Below are positions 11,188-23,455 of a stretch of 64,000 bases of DNA, piece after piece; within the stretch, counting starts at the first letter, position 1; each line of letters starts with the position of its first letter. The stretch is from NCBI GenBank assembly GCA_948567375.1, contig OX419760.1, positions 62,864,911 through 62,928,910 on the forward strand, given 5' to 3'. The translations under genes and the position numbers were made by a program. Source of the DNA: Lunularia cruciata. Taxonomy: Eukaryota > Streptophyta > Marchantiopsida > Lunulariales > Lunulariaceae. The notes beneath the pieces were generated by a model. The model saw nothing but the letters and a program-made list of their open reading frames with translations, did not search any database and was not told the DNA's origin.

Positions 11188-12130
11188 TCAGTCAGAGAAA
11201 TCTGCAAATTCAGCTGCGTCTGGTTGTTGGGTATGTGCTCCACAATGACACACGCATGTAGATTGTGAAAAGAACTGATAGGTAGATGCTAAAATTGAAT
11301 TTGGCTTGTTGATGTCTCCGACACTTCCTGGATCTATAAACCGCTCGTCGGTGTACCTGAAGGAAGCTTCACGAAGGAGAGAATTTGCCTGCAAGACAGC
11401 ACCGTCCGTTAAATCCACAAGAATATGAACAAAAGAGAATGTACATTGTTAGAACTTGTAGATAATTTGACGCAAGTAATCCTAATCACAATCAAATCTC
11501 ACACGCGCGTCCAATTGACTCGCTGGAGTAACAATCCTAGCCATCCAGTTGTGTTTTCTGCCGTAGCTTGCAAAAGGCCTTGTTGAAATCGACCCTTTCA
11601 GGATAGAAGATCTCTAGATGTTGAGCTAATTCACCATCGCACTTCTCCTGTCCATACCCAACTTCTCCAGTCCTTGGTGCGGTGTACTAAAATAAAACAC
11701 GCCGCACAAGGTTCTAAAGGATAACCAACACTTCTTATCAACGATACTTAACTCTACTGCATGGTAACCAGATTGGGAAGAAACTCTGCGCTCCATGCAG
11801 AGACACAGATATTTAGTGACAGACCGCCTAAATCATGACCAACAACTAGCACTGGACATCCTCTCTGTCCCATATTGCCAGACTCAAATTGAACCAAGTT
11901 CTGTGCCAGATTCTTAGCACAGAGCATCCGGACACGACCATGTTGGTTTCCTTCGGTGATGCTGGACTCGTTCTTCCCCGAGAGAATACGAGCTCTCGGG
12001 AATTCTTTGGGCCAGCCTACTGTTCCTGAGTTCGACATCCAATCTTGATCATACATTTCTCGTAAGAACCTTCGATAAATCAATGGACGAGAACTATCTC
12101 CATATCATAGGCATGATGATCCGGTTGATG
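11188..12130 (-). pseudogene. Alpha/beta-hydrolase pseudogene (lipase/SERAC1-like)
   Basis: On the minus strand the sequence opens near 12120 with a strand reading MEIVLVH followed by a stop where the Gly of the VHG motif belongs. It continues in another frame (12083-11754) with WPKEFPRARIL, a block typical of these hydrolases, then AKNLAQNLVQ and VLVVGHDLGGL. The last is the nucleophile elbow GxSxG with Ser changed to Asp. A segment near the C-terminus (11418-11188) has LLREASFRYTDERF and INKPNS, as around the catalytic His region. The stop, the frameshift and the lost nucleophile all indicate a dead gene. Related domains occur alone and as N-terminal parts of some bryophyte NLR proteins; no NB-ARC is visible here. 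Confidence 0.55.
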
Positions 12131-12660
12131 AAGAAGATATAAGTTATCGCTTAGCTTCAACAGCAGCAAAGTTACATGATCAGGATATTGAGTACAAAAT
12201 TTGAAGGACCAAGGCTTATCACGCTTGCGTCATGAGTCTCAATCATCGCGACGAGCTGTGATGCACCGGGAGTTCAGGGGAGAATATTATATTCATGGCC
12301 AGAGAAGGCAGGAACTTCAAAATCTGTCAACCCAACCCGTTCTTGAGATTGAGATCAACACTTGCAAGGGAAGCGCAGCTTATGTAATTTCAGATGCCTA
12401 AAATTCACAGTAGCCAGTAGCCATTATAGCCAGTACGCATGCACAGGGTAAAGTTTCACATAGCCTAGAATCCAAGCTCTAGATTTTAGTAAACGATCCG
12501 TCTCTAGATCTAAGCCCCAACAATAAGGTGGATAAATTGCACCACACGTGATCCATCTATCCAGAGTATCCATCCATTCAGTAAAGGTGGACTTTCTCTC
12601 TTCAACCGCACATTTGAATTTGAATGTTCGATTTGTGGGTTTCTAGAATTGGACAAAGGA
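12131..12660. other. Intergenic, nothing firmly recognised
   Basis: Moderate-GC flank of the hydrolase relic. It may hold more 5' exon debris, but no motif was seen. Confidence 0.4.
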
Positions 12661-15600
12661 TCAATTTAAAATAATGAACGTCTGTGAATTGTTAAATAGC
12701 AATTTAAAATTTCCTACGTTAAAAACTTGCTGCAGAGTTTGTTGGTCATTCGAGTTCCACGGTTGGGTATTCCTATCTGAAGGTATGAGAATTATAAGTT
12801 TAAAAAAAGTGTCTATATGTAACGGCTTAAAAGTGAAAGAAATGGTCATTATGTTAACAAGATACACATCTAGGGAGCCCTTCTGAAATTCTCTCTTTTT
12901 TAATTAATTAAAATCTCCAAATATATAAGGAATAATTTTTGTTAATTATGGTCAAAATTGACAATTACATCATAAAATGATATGTTTCATGAGGCAAACA
13001 CTATAAATTACTCTGGATTTTCCCAAAAAATTTTATCAATTTCACCAGCAAACAATGTTGATAAAAGATAGAAGATTTTATTATATATTGTAAAATTTGT
13101 ATCAATAAAACTTCTAGGGATATACATCCTATACACATGCAAATTCTCCTCAATTCCAACCAAATTTCTCCACCTTGCCGTGATATTATATTTAAAATTT
13201 GATCTCTTTTTACGGTTTCCTTCTACGTTTAACTTGCTCTTCAGAATCGTTATTTTTATCTCTTTCTAGATTGTGATTTTCATTCTTTATGAATTGTATG
13301 GCTTGATGGGGTCTTCCCATCCTTCATTTTTCCTACTCGGTCGCCTTTTTTCTTTATTTTCATTCTTTCATTTGAATCATTACAGCAACATAATCTATTG
13401 TAAAGCTACTAAAATCCTTGATCCATGTGACAATTAAAATATTTTATATCAAAAGAATTTTGAAATAAAATATCATCAAAATGTCTCTATTATGTGATGT
13501 TTAAGTAACAACAAGGAGTATTAGTATAGTAAATTTATTTATATTTAGTATAGATAATATTAATTAAATTTTGCATTAAATATAGTGTTTTGTACACAAA
13601 GATCAGAATACTTGTATTAAGTGATGTTATTAAAAAATGAGGAATATAAATGTAGTAATTTAGGAAATTTTTCATTAATTATAATGTGTTTTTAGGTATA
13701 TGTCCTTAGTACTTATACACATCAACTCTCATAAATACTTTGGGCTTTATAGAAGATCGATACTAAATTTCCTTATATATCATCAAACGTAAATTTGATC
13801 AGTACTTCTAGCAAGTTCTTCTAGATCTTATTTCATTTTTATTATGCTTAGATCTGAGTTATTATACTTTTATTATTAGTCTTTATTATTTGCAAGCTCT
13901 TGTTATCGCGGGGTTATGTCGAGATCCAAGTTATTATTATCTACTTATCAACAGGGATCTCAACCAAACTAAAATGGAAAACCAACATTTGAATTTTGGT
14001 ACAATAGATCTCAATAATCTGCATTGTCATGTATTTATCTATATTAATCTTAGTTTTTGTGTAATAATTTCCAATAATGCATTTGCTTGCTTTCTAACAA
14101 ATAATTGAATATTAGTTCTTTTTGATCCTAAATCCAAGAATTTGATTGGTATTAACATAAATACTCTGCAAATATAAAATTTTATATTATTCTACATATG
14201 GAAGTCTTTACTATATCTCTTTACTAATCTAGTTCTATATTTAAAATTTTATTATTTCCACTACAATTACAATAATCTAAAATAATAATAAAGTAAAGAA
14301 GCGAAGGCACTATAACTCTTTTTTCTTACTTACTAGTTTTTCTTTTTTTTAATTATAGGTACATTGAACATAAGATTTTAAGTTTGTTATACATGTATGT
14401 TGAATATCTAGGTCACCTGGTTAGATGTACCTTGCATAGGTTGTATAAGTATGCATTTATCTTTCTATGGACCAATTAGGACAGTTCTTTTTGCCATGTT
14501 ATAAATAAATTTAAAAAGGGTTATTCTTGAAGCCTAAGTATGACAAGGAAGAGCATATCATATTTCAATGAGACCAATTCATGTTTTTAATACTTAAAAT
14601 CATAAATTCACAATTGATTTTTCTATGTATTTTTAACATTTCTTTCTTTATTTGACTATATTTAAATTTTATTAATTTAATGTTATATTTTTCTATTTAT
14701 GATATTGCTACAAAAGCTAGTTGGGGGTAAGTGACTCATAAAGTAAATGCCTTGACATTAAATCTAAATTTCAACTTAGAAACTAAGATACTACAAATTT
14801 CTATACCTAGTACTTATCCGCTTTATTTTTTAGTTTTTAGTGCAATTGATATGTAGAATTATGACTTATGCTTTTCTAATTTTAATACCTTACTGGTCTT
14901 GTTGAAAAAATCAGAAAGGTTTAATTAGAGATAATTATATTGTGTAGGCATACATAAATATATAATTCTACTCAAAAATGTCATGTAAGAGTAGAATTTT
15001 GATTCAGCACAGCACCCTTCAAAAAATGAATAAGTATACATAACAAATAGAAATACTGATTTATTTCTTAGCAGTCATGAATGATTGTTAATAATGCATT
15101 AGAAGGGCTAATGCTCACAAACTTGGCTTCGCGAATGCGATTTGAGTGGTTTATTTCATAAATTACTATATAATAAGGCTATTATAAAAAAATCGTTCAA
15201 TTTTATTCGATAAATGTTGCGTATATCTCACTTGGCTCAGGATATTGGAATGAAAAAATAAACCAATTTTCACATCTAGAGTTTCAGAATTATCATTTGC
15301 AATGAATCGCAAGAAAAATGGTTGAAAAACCTAAGGAGAGTTGATCGTAATAAAAATTATTTAAAACAATATATCATATAAGGTGTTAATAAAATACAAA
15401 TTTATTTAAAATAATATTATTATTTTATCATATATACTAAAGAGCATTCTAGATTAAGTTTCAAATTCTATTTACATTTAATATATCAAGATAATCATCT
15501 TATCAAATGTATTTATTATTATATACATATTTATAGCTGCATATAATTTTTATAATTTTAATTTATTAAATATAGCTATAATTGATAATAATAAGCATAA

Positions 15601-18479
15601 GAGTAGAAGATGTCCTCTAATATCTAATGATAACTAAAATGGATAGAATATATCTTTTGCTAATTTGATATCAAAAGAATTAAATATTACAGAACCCAGA
15701 GTTGGATGTTATATGCTACTAATCTTGGTTGTAATCCAACATGTTTTACAGAAAACAGTGTCATGTTAACACAATTAACCTAAGAAGTATTTTGCACATT
15801 TTTTCATATATATATAAGATTAAAATATAAATTAGTTTATAAAATAAAATACATAGTATAAAGAAATGGGCCTAGTTGTTAGATACTATAATAGCATATT
15901 CTTCTATGATTTGGAGTTTAGACTTTAATTTAGTTTAATTATATGTCTAAATCTATGATATTTAATATATAAATAATAATAATTTAATATAACTTAAATA
16001 TTCATACATATCATCCACTATTATTAAGAATTTCTAATCCTTCTCTAGATTTAATCATGACCTGAATCAAGCTTAACTTTATTTGTCGATTTTATGAACC
16101 AATCATAAGATATATATTTATGTACTTTAAATTATATTAAATTTAATTAAATCTTGAAGTTGCCCTTTAATTCCTTATAACTCTTGATAAAATCCATATT
16201 TTCTCTTAGATTTCACAATATGTCATTTTTTTATGTAACGTGCTTTATATATATGGGTCTTAGATATGGGTTATTTGGGCTTAATCCTACCTTTGAGATT
16301 TTCAGCTTGGAAATGGTTTTGTATAGTCTTCTTAGACTTGATTTTATATAAATATTTCATTGTAAATAATAGATTAGATATAGATATACAATTCCTTGAA
16401 ACTTGATATAATTTTTCAAATGTAGAAAGATACGTCTAGAGTTTCTATAGCATGAGATGTTTTCTAATACTAACCAAAAGTAGTAGTTTTGTATTTCTAT
16501 ATCATTTTATCGTAGTGTTAGTTACCACTTTGTTCTCAAGTTTACATCTTGATGAACAAGGCTTTTCCTTTTATCTTGGAATTCTTTATCTCAAAGTCAT
16601 ATAAGACCAAAGTTATAATCTATCCTTGTGATTAAAAGATTGGAATGAATAAGTTTATAAATTTAAAATGATCTAATTGTCTTCCTCTTTGATATTTTTT
16701 TACCATTACTTGAGATCATATAGTCTTTTCATTCAATAAATCTCATATTATTTATCTAAATTAAAAAAATTTGATAATTTATTTACAGTATCTTGTATCA
16801 ATTCTGAATATAAAATTAGTTTCTTCTTGTATATTAGTACTTCTTGTAATTTTTCTGAATACATTTATCTTTAAGATTGATATGTGATTTGTAATTTTAT
16901 TTTATTGTATTTGGGAGATTAGTATAGTATAATATTTTTAAACATAATTCATTTACTTTTTAAGATCTTATATAGCAATCTAAGATCAATGATCTACTGT
17001 AGTTTTTACCTTCTTGTCTCAACTTCTTTTTCTTGCTATATTTTATTTCCAAATTTTTTATTTCTAATTTTAAAAATTAATTATAATTCTAGAATTCTCT
17101 TTTTAACACCTACATTACTTTGCTATAAATTGTGCCTCAAGAGTATGTGTATCTAAATACATTTTAGGAGGCCTCTTGCTCTACATCTTCCTCCAAACTA
17201 TATCTATAGAGTATATTGACATATGTCTTCTATTATAGATATATAATTCTATATATACACTGTTGATATTTAATCAATTATGTTCTTAGTCCAATGTACT
17301 TAATTTTCCGGAGATTTTGAAATTCTGGCTAGAATTTTTTACTATCTTTTTGGAATTCATTAAATAATCATGTACAATAGATCTTATTGTATTGTAATAG
17401 ATAAAAAAATTTATTTTAAAATTTATATCGAAGAAATTATTCTTTTATGGTCTTTTCTATTAAATATCTAGGATTATTTCTCATATATTATTTATATTTC
17501 AAATAAACTTTTACATCAGATTTTCACCTCTTGTGCAAACACATATTCAATTTTTTATTAGATTTCTCTTACTAGATTAATGGATTAAAATAGTGAGATT
17601 TTTCAACCATTCAAAAAAATATTCCAAACTTCACATTAACCAGTTGGATTGGCTCCTATTTGGATGGTACTTCCGTTGCTTTGCTGAGTTTAGATGGGCC
17701 AAAAACACCTTGCGTTTGCCCTTCAATTTTCATCATTGTTTGGGAAAGAAAGAAAAACAAAAGAAAAAAGCAGCCCAGTGATATATGTAAAATGTCTAAC
17801 CAAATTGCTCCTTTACTTCTTTTGGTTTTCTAATTGGATTCAAATGCATGTGCGAGCAATGGAATTTGAATATGGACTGAAATTGATATTTGGATATTGG
17901 ATTGGTAATATTGGATTTTTGAATGTGACGATGATATATTAGGTATAAGGAGATAATCAGTTTAAAGTGAATAGATATAATGACGACCTCTTTGATTGCC
18001 TATATTATAATGACATATAATATTATATTATAATGACAACAATCAAAATTGTCACTTGTCAAATTCTAATCTAGAAAAAGGAAAAGTGATAAATTTATAC
18101 ACCACCTAAAAACCCAAAACTAGTAGAACTTTGGATACCTAAGTTTATTAAGTCTTTTTTTATTACATATTACTTTCTTGACGTCCATCTTTAAGCACGA
18201 TTCAAGAATCTTTGATCTAATCCGATTGATTTTATATTATCAAGATATAATCTTATATTATTAACTAATTTCCTGAATGTAGTTTGTTGTTGATTTCCAA
18301 TGTTTTCAAATAGTTAATAACTCTTTTACATCAAAAAAAGAGAATACAATGAAAATGTTTAAACATAAGAGAATTGATAGGCCATGGTTTTTTATCTCCG
18401 AATCTAAAAGTAGATCACTTCAATGCAATGCTCCTTTAGAATGCTCAAAATGAGCATCAAACACAACCATAGATAAGTA
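12661..18479. other. AT-rich gene desert
   Basis: Almost six kilobases of strongly AT-rich DNA with no frame longer than about 80 codons and no recognisable protein or RNA motif. Short AT runs and microsatellite-like stretches are common. Only the dispersed motif at 13295-13345 could be identified. Confidence 0.6.
13295..13345 (+). repeat. Dispersed 50-bp motif, copy 2
   Basis: About 88% alike by eye to 33595-33645: tgtatggcttgatggggtc, then ttcccatccttc, then cggtcgcc. It stands out from the AT-rich DNA around it. Confidence 0.7.
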
Positions 18480-19600
18480 ATCCCGTAGCTTGGACCTATC
18501 TTCTTTGCAAGGTTTTCCCTTCTATAACCTTCTTATCACATTTGATAGCATTTGATATGAGTATTATGGGTGTCTTTGGTGATATCATTGGACACAAGAC
18601 ATTTAAATATGTGATCAAAGATATGATACATAGATAACCATATCTATAGATCTTGTGCAGAGTGATAAGTCTATTATCTATAGAATAGATGACAACTATA
18701 GCATTTTTGGATAATTGGGCTCGTTAGGCAACTCTACTTTCCTCTAGTTTATGGTTGTTGATTGGTCAATTTTGGAATTTTGGAATTTTGGAATCATATG
18801 TGAAAAAGGTGGAGGAGTGATTTTTTTGGTCTCCATGTGTTATTACATAAACTATAGATGATATATCTCCATGGGCATGGGAGGACATTCCATGTTTTGC
18901 TTCCCCATCGTCAGATTGGACCAAAGTTTTGCAATCTTCCTTGATGGAACAACAATTTCAACATACATTACATTTTCTCTTAGTTGACTCATCCATTCCT
19001 TGTGCTACTAGAGCATGTTGTAGTTCTTGGTTGGGCAAGGGTGCAAGTTCTTGGATCCTAGCTTGATAGTGCATTAGGGCATTTTGCTACTTGCACTAGA
19101 TACTTTCTTTACAATGATTGAGGTTTTGCCTAGGTTTAGTCCACCCATATGCATCTTCATTACTCATTTGTGAGTGTAGCTCTACACTAGATGCAACAAT
19201 GATACATATGACCTAAGTGTCCTTTTGGAGAACAAAGGATAGTTACCCATAATGCTATCAAGGATATAGTATTTTCCATGGCACGAGAGAGTGTATACCT
19301 TGCTTGGAGGGAGCATTGGTATGCTTTACAATAGACACGAGTAAAGATAAACTTATACTTGGTCCAAGATGACCAGGTGACAATAATAGATATTGTGATT
19401 ACAGCCCTGCATGTGATGTGTGTCAAAGGGAGTGATCACCCATCCTTTAGGATGGGCCGCAAGCAAAGAAGTAACCGGCAAGGTCTCCAAGTATAAAGGT
19501 ATAGATAAGGCAAGGCTAGAGGAACAAAGAGGTGACCTTGGTCACCTTTTTGTTCCTCTAGCCTTGGAGTTTTATGGAACAATGGACATGATGTTTTACA
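18480..19600 (+). pseudogene. RT-type repeat relic (copy 4)
   Basis: Collinear with copy 3 (8600-9560): the FDRKIM-type block (about 18545-18720), the C-terminal region (about 18960-19430), and the tail segment encoding VITHPLGWA (about 19428-19456). Frames are broken. The 3' end carries a palindrome (19511-19566) and is followed by an A-family solo LTR. Confidence 0.65.
19511..19566. repeat. Near-perfect 27-bp palindrome
   Basis: Arms 19511-19537 and 19540-19566 are reverse complements with one mismatch and a 2-bp spacer. Copy 3 of the same repeat (near 9560) has only the right arm, so the inverted duplication arose in this copy. Confidence 0.85.
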
Positions 19601-19652
19601 CCTTTGGCAGCAAGTGAGTGAACAGCATATCACTCAAGACATTGCGGGTATA

Positions 19653-20243
19653 TGTAATACCAAAAGCTAGACATATTATCTAGAGGTAAAAATGGGCTTT
19701 GTAACATCTAGAAAGATTTTGTGTATGATGTGCTGGGAAAATCAGATAGAGATGTCACCAAAAGAGTACTTTTACCAATAAGGTAAAATTTGAAAATAGC
19801 TTGAAAATTTTATAATCAATTTTGGAGGCCTGAATGGATGAATTAAGACTCAAAATAGAATATTTCAAAAATGAAACAATTTTGAAAAAATAGAAAAAAA
19901 TAGAGCCCCAAACCCAATAGTTTGTCTCATTGAGAACTTTCCAATAGTATCACCCATGTGATTCTAAGCTCCCTATCAAAAGATTCACTAAAGATTCATT
20001 GCAATCAAACCTATTGACTAACTAGACAAGACAAGGACAGGCATGTCACCCATCTTGGTAACTAATCTAAAGGTGAAGCTCATTTACATGTCACCAATCC
20101 ATATATATGACTCATAGGTATAGCTTTCTTTGAAAGAATACTCTTTGCCATATAATAAAGAAAAAATAATCTTTTGAGTTATTTGAGTATTGATATGAAA
20201 CTTGGGTTTTTATCTTTTAAAGTTTTCTTGTCCTTGGAATAGT
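19653..20243 (+). repeat. Decayed solo LTR, same family as element A
   Basis: It starts TGTAATACCAA like the A LTR (46160) and keeps the order aacatctagaaagat, atcagatagagatgtcacc, the attgagaactttcca block, and the promoter block catataataaag at about 20150. It ends near cttgtccttgg. No internal region of the same element adjoins it. The 3' border is approximate. Confidence 0.75.
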
Positions 20244-22880
20244 ATAGTATCACTATTACTTTCATATTTCAACATATAGTTTAGGTGGCATGTGTCCAAT
20301 ATCACTATTACTTTCATATGTCAATGTATAGTTTAGAGGACATGTATCCATTGCTCTACACATAACATTGGTTGGTGTAATCCATAGTAGAACATTAGGT
20401 GATATTTCTTTAGAGACTCCCGTGGTTTGTAGATCATCCGAACTTGCATAGCTCCGTAGCTCGTAGGTGCATAGCTCGGATATCTTAGGTGTTGTAAGGC
20501 AAAGTCCTATCACCTATACTTTTGTGGTTTAACTCCATTTTACCCCTTTGTCGTTTCTTGTGAGGCTTGTGGATCTTCCCATCCTCCTTGCTATCACACG
20601 CGGTCGCCTCCCCGGATAAGTAATCCCATAGATCGGGTTCGAAGACAGATTGCACGGGAAGCTTGTACGTGAAATTGAAGTCAGACAAGCATCGGTTTCG
20701 CATACCATCACTATTGGGCTATTGCTATCGACCTTCTTAAGTCTTAGCATTCCTGGTTGCCTGGATATGATAAATCCAAACTATGATGTCCTGTAGGTAG
20801 AAGGCGGATATCACACCAATAAACGGACAGTCAACCTATAAAAATTTACAGAAATCCAGTCACACAGATCTAGACCTTCAAAGTTGATCCCAACGATCCA
20901 TGAAAACTGGAGGAGACAGTCAGTGCCTATCCTCACTCCATCATCGCTAGTAGCTCTCATTGTAGTCATAAACATCATCATGTCGAGAAATTATTGTTTT
21001 GCTTCAATGAACTTGATCTACCCTAGAGAACTCGCTGGAATCAGCTAGTTGGGCTGTGTGCTAAATTACCCGGCACGGGTTAATCACACATGCCACGAGC
21101 TCGGCTGGTCTCAATCCCGTCGACTGATTGGTCACCATAATCAAGTCCTTCAAAATTGCTCCACACGAAGATTGTCATTCCAGCAAAAAGAATCCCGTCT
21201 GCAATTGTGCTTTCAGTTTCAAGTATAGATAGAAACCTAATCGCGCAAAAGACGTTGAACCTCTAAGTATTGAGGGCAAGTAGCGACATCCTACCTAGGA
21301 GACTTGTGCAGTCTTTTGGCGGTATTGACGTAACCATACCCATCCTGGTTCGCATTAAGAGAAGTAATGCTGGACTGAAAGCATCAAAAGCAGTGTGATG
21401 TCCATCAAGAAGGGTGGGTTCCGAGAGAACGAACTTCTTCTCAACGTCAACTCGTTATCTTTCTGCCATATCTGATCTCTCGGTAGAAGTTATTTCCTTC
21501 CTGTCTTCCTGATTTTGCTCCCAGGACGGCTGACCAATGATTGTCACTGGTAACATTATTAACGGTCCTTCTTGAGGTGCGGACACGGTTTTGGGTACAC
21601 CAAGTCCTTCTATCTAGATCGTCCCAGTTCGAGTTAAGTTCATGTTTCAATCCTCGAAAGCATCTCCCCGTCAAGGGTTGGTCTTCTATCTGTTCGACAA
21701 TCGCAAATCTATATCTTCGGCTATCAATATCGGTATCTAGGCTAATAGGTTCTGATTGGATCCATGGTCTCCAGGTTGTCTTAAGCTTGATAAAAGGTGA
21801 AGAAGATTTTCAACCTCTCACTTCCTACATGAGACATTCATCGAGTTTCTGCAATCGGCAGAGATCGGCAGATATAGAGAAACAGAATCCAACCTCTTCT
21901 GTCAAGTAAAACGGGAAACGGGTGCACACAAATCTATATTCTGTTGGACAGAAACGTGTGAGATTGGCCTTAATCTACTTGCCTCTACGACCCACATACA
22001 TGCTTGTTTGGCAATCGGTACCTGTACTTATAGCCGATTGCATGTATGTAATACCTTTCTAGATCAAGACTTCAAGTCGGGAAAACAAATTATGCTGGAG
22101 CGTGCTTTAGTTATGCTATATTAAGTCTGAAGAGCGCATACCTGGCGACACTTTAGATCCAGGGAGCTCACTTCTGCCATTTCGGTAACCTGCAGAAGTC
22201 AACGGTGCGTGCTCTCGTCTCACGATTTTGTGTATATAACGAGAGGTCCACGAACTGAAACTATCCATTGCAGTTGTGCCTGCGCGAAACTCTCAATTTC
22301 ATTCCAGAAATCAGACATGACGATTGATCATGACATAATGCCTGCAAGTAGCTCCGAGTTCGATCGGGCAGGTGTTTGGCTTCTAGATACATTGTATTAA
22401 AAAAGCGAACAGTTAAGTCATCTGAGTACTGTAGTTGCTACCAAATATAGCAGCTGTGGATCGATTTATAGCGCTTGCAGCACAAGGCCATCTATCGTCG
22501 CTACTGGTGACAAGAGTTGTACTACAATGTCTGCATCATAAGACTGTCCAGTGAAATTATGTTACTCTAAGCAATTTGATTCGGGTATATTGCTTTATGC
22601 AAGTCTAGAAGGACGTGAGAGGAGGGCCCGCACCCCATTACAGTGGTATATTTCTATCAATTTAACTGCAGCCGCAGTCGAAGTTTATCTTTGCAATGTC
22701 AGCGTTTGAGCACCTTTTTCCTTCAAAGGGGGCTAAAGAAGCGTGCTGTGCAAATTGCTCTATTTTTCCTGGATTTCATGCGCTCGCGGGCTGTTGGATC
22801 AAACAATTTCTATTTTGAAGAAAAATCAATTGAAGAAATCTTGATCTGATAATTACGTACGTACAGTGTTCAGGGGTACG
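20244..22880. other. Intergenic; balanced composition from about 20560, no gene recognised
   Basis: 20270-20560 resembles 9660-9890 and forms part of a dispersed repeat. From 20560 on the composition becomes gene-like, and frames of 70-120 codons occur on both strands (for example 21541-21909), but none shows a conserved motif. It may hold pseudogene debris. Confidence 0.4.
20557..20608 (+). repeat. Dispersed 50-bp motif, copy 3
   Basis: Shares cttgtgaggcttg, ttcccatcct and acgcggtcgcc with the copies at 9888, 13295 and 33595. Confidence 0.6.
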
Positions 22881-23455
22881 ACTTCAAGCTCAAGAAAATT
22901 GCCACCATGCAGTTTCTTTGACTTGTCCTGTCATCTGGACGTGGATGACTCCAGTCACCAATAATCAAGGGGAGTTCGTTTTTGTAACAGTGCTCGTGCA
23001 TCCGATCCATCTACGTACGAACAGCTTTCTCGGCTTTTGAACTCACTGTTGCGTGTCTTATGTGGTCGTGATTTCTTGTGAAAGGTCGGAAGGACCATTT
23101 CAAGCATGTCGACGAATTTTACAAAAGCAAGTTTACCCTAGATCTCCCGACTTCTTTCGTTCATGGCTCCAAACAAGCGTGATAGCCTCCGCATACGTTG
23201 CAAAGAAGTCGACAACGCGTGCACGCAGCGGTGTCGCCTGACCTGAGTGGGACCATAGTTTATGCAGCTGATGTCATGACATTGACAGCATAAATGGAGC
23301 AATTATACTTCTCAACATGCAACCTATCCCAAGCAAATGGAAGCTCTTCTTTGGTAATTGATCCATCTTCTTCAGCACTTGAATTACTGTCTGAGGATAG
23401 ACATTCCTTCTTCACGACGCATTCTCCCCCGAAGAATTTATGTGCGGGTGGAAAA

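Noticed and set aside
17593-17942. Two overlapping frames in the AT-rich desert
   Set aside because: Low-complexity composition, no family, overlapping in different phases.
21541-21909. 122-codon + strand frame
   Set aside because: Overlaps an open frame on the other strand and shows no conserved motif.
23294-23455. Longer peroxidase starting at ATG 23294
   Set aside because: It would put 54 unrelated residues before a clear signal peptide beginning at ATG 23456.
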